This document shows, one piece after another, positions 6,413 to 9,611 of a stretch of DNA of 9,611 nucleotides. Each line of letters starts with the position of its first letter. Positions within the stretch are counted from its first letter, which is position 1. The stretch comes from an uncultured bacterium (GTDB lineage: Bacteria > Planctomycetota > UBA1135 > GCA-002686595): positions 1 through 9,611 of the forward strand of contig CAJXRJ010000242.1 of the NCBI GenBank assembly GCA_913058555.1, in the 5' to 3' direction. The position numbers and the translations under genes are program-made. Below the pieces are notes generated by a model, which searched no databases, was not told the DNA's origin, and saw only the letters and a list, made by a program, of their open reading frames with translations.

Positions 6413-7545
6413 TCGTAGATCCGCTCGATGCGGTATTCGCGGACATTGCGAGCTTGCGTGAAGACGATGATCTCACCCACCAGGCCAAACCCGACGATCT
6501 GCGCGCCGAGCACGACGAGCAATACGCCCACGATGAATGGCGAGCGTTGATAGAGGCCGAACGGCATGTCCGACATCAACGCCATGAAGAACTGGGTCCC
6601 CGCGAGGAAACCCCCGAGGATCATCAACGCGCCGCCGAGGGTTCCGAAGAACCGCAGCGGCTTGTGGGTGAAGCGCGTCAGGAACATCAGCCCGAGCAGA
6701 TCCAAGGCGCGCCGCAGGTAAAGGCCCGCGCCAAAGATGCCCGCGCCGCCCCATTCCGACAGATGCTTGACCTTCACTTCGTCCACCCTAAACCCCTGCC
6801 GATAAGCGACAGCGGGCAAGTAGCGGTACATGTTGCCGTAGATGGTCATCTGCTCCAGCACGTCACGGCGCATGACGCGCAGCGTGCTGTTCATGTCGTG
6901 GAACGTGGCACCGACCACCTTGCGAACGACCCAATTGAAGGCCGCCGATTGAACCTGATTCAGACGCGAATCCACGCGCGAGTCGCGCCACGTGGTGACG
7001 AAGTCCGCGCCGTCATCGATGGCTTGGAACATCTCCTTGAGTCCCGCTGGATCCACCTGGACGTACTCGGGAGTCGTCATGATCAGGCCGCCGTGGGAGT
7101 GTTCAAACGCGCTCGAAAGGCAAACGGATTCGCCGAAGGGCTTGTGCAGCGCGATGGTCCGAATCTGCTCGCGGGTCTTGGCCTGGAGTTCGGTTGCGTG
7201 ATCCCACGCATCGCCCTTGATTCCATCAAAGACGAGGATGCACTCCCAGGTCACACCGAGCTCATCCAGTGCACCGCCCAGGGCGCCGAGCACGTTGTCG
7301 ATCTCGGCCTTGTGGGATTGGACGGGGAAGACGATCGTGACGTCCACGTCGGGCACGAGCTCCGCAAATTCACCAGAGTCGCCGCTCTGGGGTACGGGCA
7401 CTTCAGACGAGCCGCTGGGCCGAACGGGCCCCCCGCCCTTGCTGGAGCGACCGTCCGGTCGGTGATGCGCCCCTTCGGTCGATCCCGCCTCCGACTCTTC
7501 TTGGGGCCCTTCTTGGGGAGCGCCCGCCATTTCGTCCTCGTTCAT
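6409..7545 (-). CDS. GT2-type glycosyltransferase paralogue with altered catalytic motifs, membrane-anchored
   Basis: The 378-residue product has a disordered Gly/Ser/Glu-rich tail (1-65), a GT-A domain (about 68-265) and two C-terminal membrane helices (about 299-324 and 335-361), the layout of DPM1/GtrB-type polyprenyl-phosphate glycosyltransferases. It aligns by eye with the upstream gene: FHDMNSTLRVMRRDVLEQM (215-233) and MYRYLPAV (239-246) correspond to similar segments there. However, the nucleotide-binding VDD is replaced by VFDGIKGD (105-112), and the metal-binding DAD is replaced by MTTPEYVQVDP (156-166). It may be a distinct subfamily with another metal or substrate mode, or a non-catalytic partner. 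The start at 7545 gives an ATGA overlap with the upstream stop (7544-7542) and has GGAG just upstream. A start at 7587 is possible but has less support. The stop overlaps the FemAB start. Confidence 0.85.
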   Translation of the reverse strand: MNEDEMAGAPQEGPQEESEAGSTEGAHHRPDGRSSKGGGPVRPSGSSEVPVPQSGDSGEFAELVPDVDVTIVFPVQSHKAEIDNVLGALGGALDELGVTWECILVFDGIKGDAWDHATELQAKTREQIRTIALHKPFGESVCLSSAFEHSHGGLIMTTPEYVQVDPAGLKEMFQAIDDGADFVTTWRDSRVDSRLNQVQSAAFNWVVRKVVGATFHDMNSTLRVMRRDVLEQMTIYGNMYRYLPAVAYRQGFRVDEVKVKHLSEWGGAGIFGAGLYLRRALDLLGLMFLTRFTHKPLRFFGTLGGALMILGGFLAGTQFFMALMSDMPFGLYQRSPFIVGVLLVVLGAQIVGFGLVGEIIVFTQARNVREYRIERIYE

Positions 7546-8618
7546 GCTCCGGCCTCTGCTGCCCCGCTCGGGTGGTTCGATCGCCAAGCACGGACCGCGG
7601 GACGGCTCGCCATCGGACGGTCACTGCGACGACTGAGCTTCACGACCAGCTCCGCGAGCAGACCCAAGAGAACAAAGTAAACACCTGCCATCGACGTCAC
7701 ACCGAGATTCAAGATGACCGCCTGGCCCCAGGTGGTACCAAAGGAAACGGATCCGGGAAGGAGCAAAGCCCCCGCAAGGTACATCGCGGGGAGGAGGAGG
7801 AAAGGTACGCCAAGGAGCGCGAAGTAAGGGAGTGGGCTCCTGGCGAAGGAGCTCAGCATCTTCATGGTCAGAAGGTCAAGCGCGACCCGCACCGCACGGC
7901 CGATGCCGTACTTGCTGACGCCGTGGATGCGCGGGCGGTGGTTCACGACGAGTTCCGAGATGCGCGCGCCGCTCGCGAGCGAAAGCACGGGCAGGAAACG
8001 ATGCTGCTCCGCGTAGATTGGCAGGTTCTCCACCAGTTCGCGCCGGAAGACCTTGAGCGTGCATCCGGTGTCGTGGACCGGCGATCCGGTGATTTTTGCG
8101 ATCATTCGGTTGGCGATCCGCGAGGGCACTTTGCGCAGCATGAGCCCGTCCTGGCGATTCTTGCGCCAACCAACAACGATGTCGAAGCCGCTCTCGAGCT
8201 CGGCCACCAGGGCGGGAATGTCCGCAGGATCGTTCTGCAGGTCCGCGTCAAGGGTCACCACCACGTGTCCCTTGCTGTGCTCGAACCCCGCGCTCATCGC
8301 GGGGGTCTGGCCGAAGTTGCGCCGGAAGCGAACGACCCGAACGTGGGGATCCTCTGCCTGCAGGGCCTTGAGAACCTCGAAGGATCGATCCCGGCTCCGG
8401 TCGTCCACGTAAAGGACCTCCCAGGTGCGACCCATGGAGCCGACGTGCTCCACGATTTCGGCGTGGAGCTTGGGCAGATTCTCTTCCTCATCAAAAACCG
8501 GCACCACCAGGGAGATGTCCACGGGCCCCCTCGACCCCGTCCCCTGGGAGGCGGGCTCCTGGGAGGCGTGGTTCGGGTCAGGTCCGCCAGCCGGAGCTGG
8601 TGACCGGTCTGGGTTCAT
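7542..8618 (-). CDS. DPM1/GtrB-like GT2 glycosyltransferase, membrane-anchored
   Basis: From ATG 8618 the product has 358 residues: a Pro/Ser-rich tail (1-32), a GT-A domain (about 35-230) and two C-terminal membrane helices (about 263-287 and 300-327). The family motifs are intact: SLVVPVFDEEENL (36-48), YVDDRSRD (70-77), the metal-binding LDADLQNDP (123-131) and HDTGCTLKVFRREL (182-195). Such enzymes usually transfer a sugar from a nucleotide sugar to undecaprenyl phosphate at the cytoplasmic face, feeding glycan or lipid A decoration. The exact sugar cannot be read. The frame stays open far upstream (to 9473), but that part is antisense to the receiver-like gene. ATG 8618 has GGAG close before it, whereas ATG 8633 has none. 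It is the first gene of an apparent three-gene operon and overlaps the next start by ATGA. The two GT2 genes may have arisen by duplication. Confidence 0.9.
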   Translation of the reverse strand: MNPDRSPAPAGGPDPNHASQEPASQGTGSRGPVDISLVVPVFDEEENLPKLHAEIVEHVGSMGRTWEVLYVDDRSRDRSFEVLKALQAEDPHVRVVRFRRNFGQTPAMSAGFEHSKGHVVVTLDADLQNDPADIPALVAELESGFDIVVGWRKNRQDGLMLRKVPSRIANRMIAKITGSPVHDTGCTLKVFRRELVENLPIYAEQHRFLPVLSLASGARISELVVNHRPRIHGVSKYGIGRAVRVALDLLTMKMLSSFARSPLPYFALLGVPFLLLPAMYLAGALLLPGSVSFGTTWGQAVILNLGVTSMAGVYFVLLGLLAELVVKLSRRSDRPMASRPAVRAWRSNHPSGAAEAGA

Positions 8619-8861
8619 TCTCCGTTGCGGCATGGCGCGCCAAGGTAGCGAGCGAGGGGGGCTGGGTCTTTCATCCGACGTGGCAGATAAGTGTTTCGGC
8701 CTGATGCACGCGCGTCCCGAGCAGAAATCGCCGAAGCGCGATCTCCCCATGAGGGACATTTGCGTCCAGGCAACGCCAATGCCCTGGCTTGTGGGGCGGC
8801 GGGGCCCAATCCTGCAAGACGAAGTGAGAAATATGCGTCCGCAGCCACTTAGAATACTGTC
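8619..8861. other. Divergent intergenic region between the glycosyltransferase operon and the receiver-like gene
   Basis: This stretch should hold the promoters for both directions. I see an 8-base palindrome acgcgcgt at 8708-8715 and an imperfect inverted repeat ccagg/cctgg at 8766-8787 with a 12-base loop, either of which could be an operator or chance. No -35/-10 pair for the minus-strand operon stands out. No small gene is convincing; the minus-strand frame through it is an extension of the glycosyltransferase frame. Confidence 0.45.
8850..8855 (+). promoter_or_regulatory. Possible -10 element of a leaderless transcript
   Basis: TAGAAT on the plus strand lies exactly six bases before the ATG at 8862. 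If it is a -10 box, transcription would start at or next to the start codon, giving a leaderless mRNA. That would explain the missing Shine-Dalgarno sequence. No recognisable -35 element lies 16-18 bases upstream, so this is a weak call. Confidence 0.2.
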
Positions 8862-9611
8862 ATGCGGCGCGGCTCCCTCCCCCATTGGCTCGTAGTGGCC
8901 TCGGATCGGCTCGTTGGGCTTCAGGCTCTCCTGGAGAGCGCCGGGGTCGCAGACGGTGAGATTGCCACGCTGGACGACCCCATGGACCTGTTCCAGCAAC
9001 GGTCGAACCGCCGCGGCACCGTCCTGCTCGACGCCGACGCCATCCCGGCCACGGACCTGGGCATCGTGAGCCGCTGGGCCCGCCTTCACCCGGGGCACCG
9101 GGTGCTCTGGATGGCCTCCGATCCCGCCTATGCGGACCAGAAGCTGGCCGAGGTGGACGCACCGTCCCAAGGCATAATGACTTGGCCGCTCAGGGCTGAG
9201 GACCTTCGGACATTGGTCCAAGCGCACGATCGACTCTCCAACGACCCCATGACCACGAACAAGGCAAGTGCCGCCGTCAGCCAATCGCTCGTGGGGCCCG
9301 GCTCCGCCCACGCGCCCCTCTCCGGGGCACGTCGACGGTCTGACGCTGGATCCCCGTCCGGGTTCCAGGAAGAACTTTCCGCCATCGAAGCCATCCTCGC
9401 CGAGGCACCCACCGCCAACGGTGACGGCGGACGGCTGGGCGCAGGGACCGACCAGGGCGACGCCAACGGGCACGGTGGCAGCGGCTCGGGCGGAAGTGAC
9501 TCCCGCGGACGCGCCCAGCGCCGGAACGGCTCCGGCTCACGCCTCTCCGGCCAGATGCCCACGGGGGCCGTGGATTCGCCCCTGGATCCTTCCGGAACCA
9601 ATGGCCGCCCG
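8862..9611 (+). CDS. Protein with degenerate receiver-like N-terminal domain (partial, runs off right edge)
   Basis: The only plus-strand gene I can support starts at ATG 8862, with an in-frame TAG at 8850-8852 closing the frame just upstream, and stays open for 250 codons to the window end. Residues 8-122 look like a response-regulator receiver fold by pattern: a strand HWLVVASD (8-15), LLDAD (55-59) with Asp57 at the phospho-acceptor place, VLWMASDP (81-88) with a Ser at the usual Thr/Ser site, and WPLRAEDLRTLV (108-119), where Trp replaces the conserved Lys of the KP motif. Loss of that Lys suggests a pseudo-receiver. The rest is a Gly/Ser/Asp/Arg-rich disordered linker (about 125-250) with one helical patch, FQEELSAIEAILAEAP (168-183). 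The output domain is beyond the edge. It may regulate the divergent operon, but nothing here proves it. Confidence 0.68.
   Translation, partial: MRRGSLPHWLVVASDRLVGLQALLESAGVADGEIATLDDPMDLFQQRSNRRGTVLLDADAIPATDLGIVSRWARLHPGHRVLWMASDPAYADQKLAEVDAPSQGIMTWPLRAEDLRTLVQAHDRLSNDPMTTNKASAAVSQSLVGPGSAHAPLSGARRRSDAGSPSGFQEELSAIEAILAEAPTANGDGGRLGAGTDQGDANGHGGSGSGGSDSRGRAQRRNGSGSRLSGQMPTGAVDSPLDPSGTNGRP

Noticed and set aside
6361..7680. Plus-strand open frame of 439 codons opposite the second glycosyltransferase gene
   Set aside because: It mirrors the codon structure of the real gene, lacks domains and spans the boundary of two conserved minus-strand genes.
8708..8715. Palindrome acgcgcgt as an operator
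   Set aside because: An 8-base GC-rich palindrome is expected by chance in such DNA, and no second copy is visible nearby.
8619..9473. N-terminal extension of the first glycosyltransferase to 9473
   Set aside because: The frame is open, but the extension is not GT-like, crosses the divergent intergenic region and is antisense to the receiver-like frame, which has better domain character.

Overview
The window is GC-rich bacterial DNA with long antisense shadow frames, short or overlapping gene junctions and mostly weak ribosome-binding sites. These traits fit a high-GC bacterium with a Gram-negative-type envelope, such as a planctomycete or myxobacterium-like lineage. The sequence alone does not fix the phylum. 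No rRNA, tRNA, CRISPR array, insertion sequence or integrase was recognised.

Nearly all genes lie on the minus strand, so the functional order runs from high to low coordinates. At the right edge a plus-strand gene (8862 to beyond 9611) begins with a degenerate receiver-like domain and runs off the window. A 228-base divergent intergenic region separates it from the first minus-strand operon (8618 to 5300). That operon holds a DPM1-type GT2 glycosyltransferase with intact motifs, a second GT2 paralogue whose catalytic motifs are altered, and a FemAB/GNAT-fold transferase of the XrtA/PEP-CTERM-associated type. Both junctions are ATGA overlaps, so the three are probably translated together. A candidate intrinsic terminator follows the FemAB gene.

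After a roughly 300-base gap with a possible promoter comes a second minus-strand group (4999 to 341). It contains a pyruvoyl S-adenosylmethionine decarboxylase, a 651-residue protein with duplicated zinc-ribbon/DUF4178 units and two membrane segments, a 66-residue single-pass protein of unknown function, a half-length DUF350 membrane protein, and a spermidine-synthase-like aminopropyltransferase fused to about seven transmembrane helices. The decarboxylase would make the aminopropyl donor that the membrane-bound transferase uses. DUF4178, DUF350 and the small protein would be membrane partners. This is a recognisable but functionally uncharacterised membrane-linked polyamine module.

At the left edge, the first 36 codons of a minus-strand gene encode a twin-arginine signal peptide with a lipobox-like cysteine, the start of an exported lipoprotein cut by the window edge.

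The most interesting reading is that glycolipid/glycan assembly genes sit directly upstream of a membrane polyamine module. This raises the possibility that aminopropyl or amino-acyl groups are added to an envelope component. That link is inference from gene order only.
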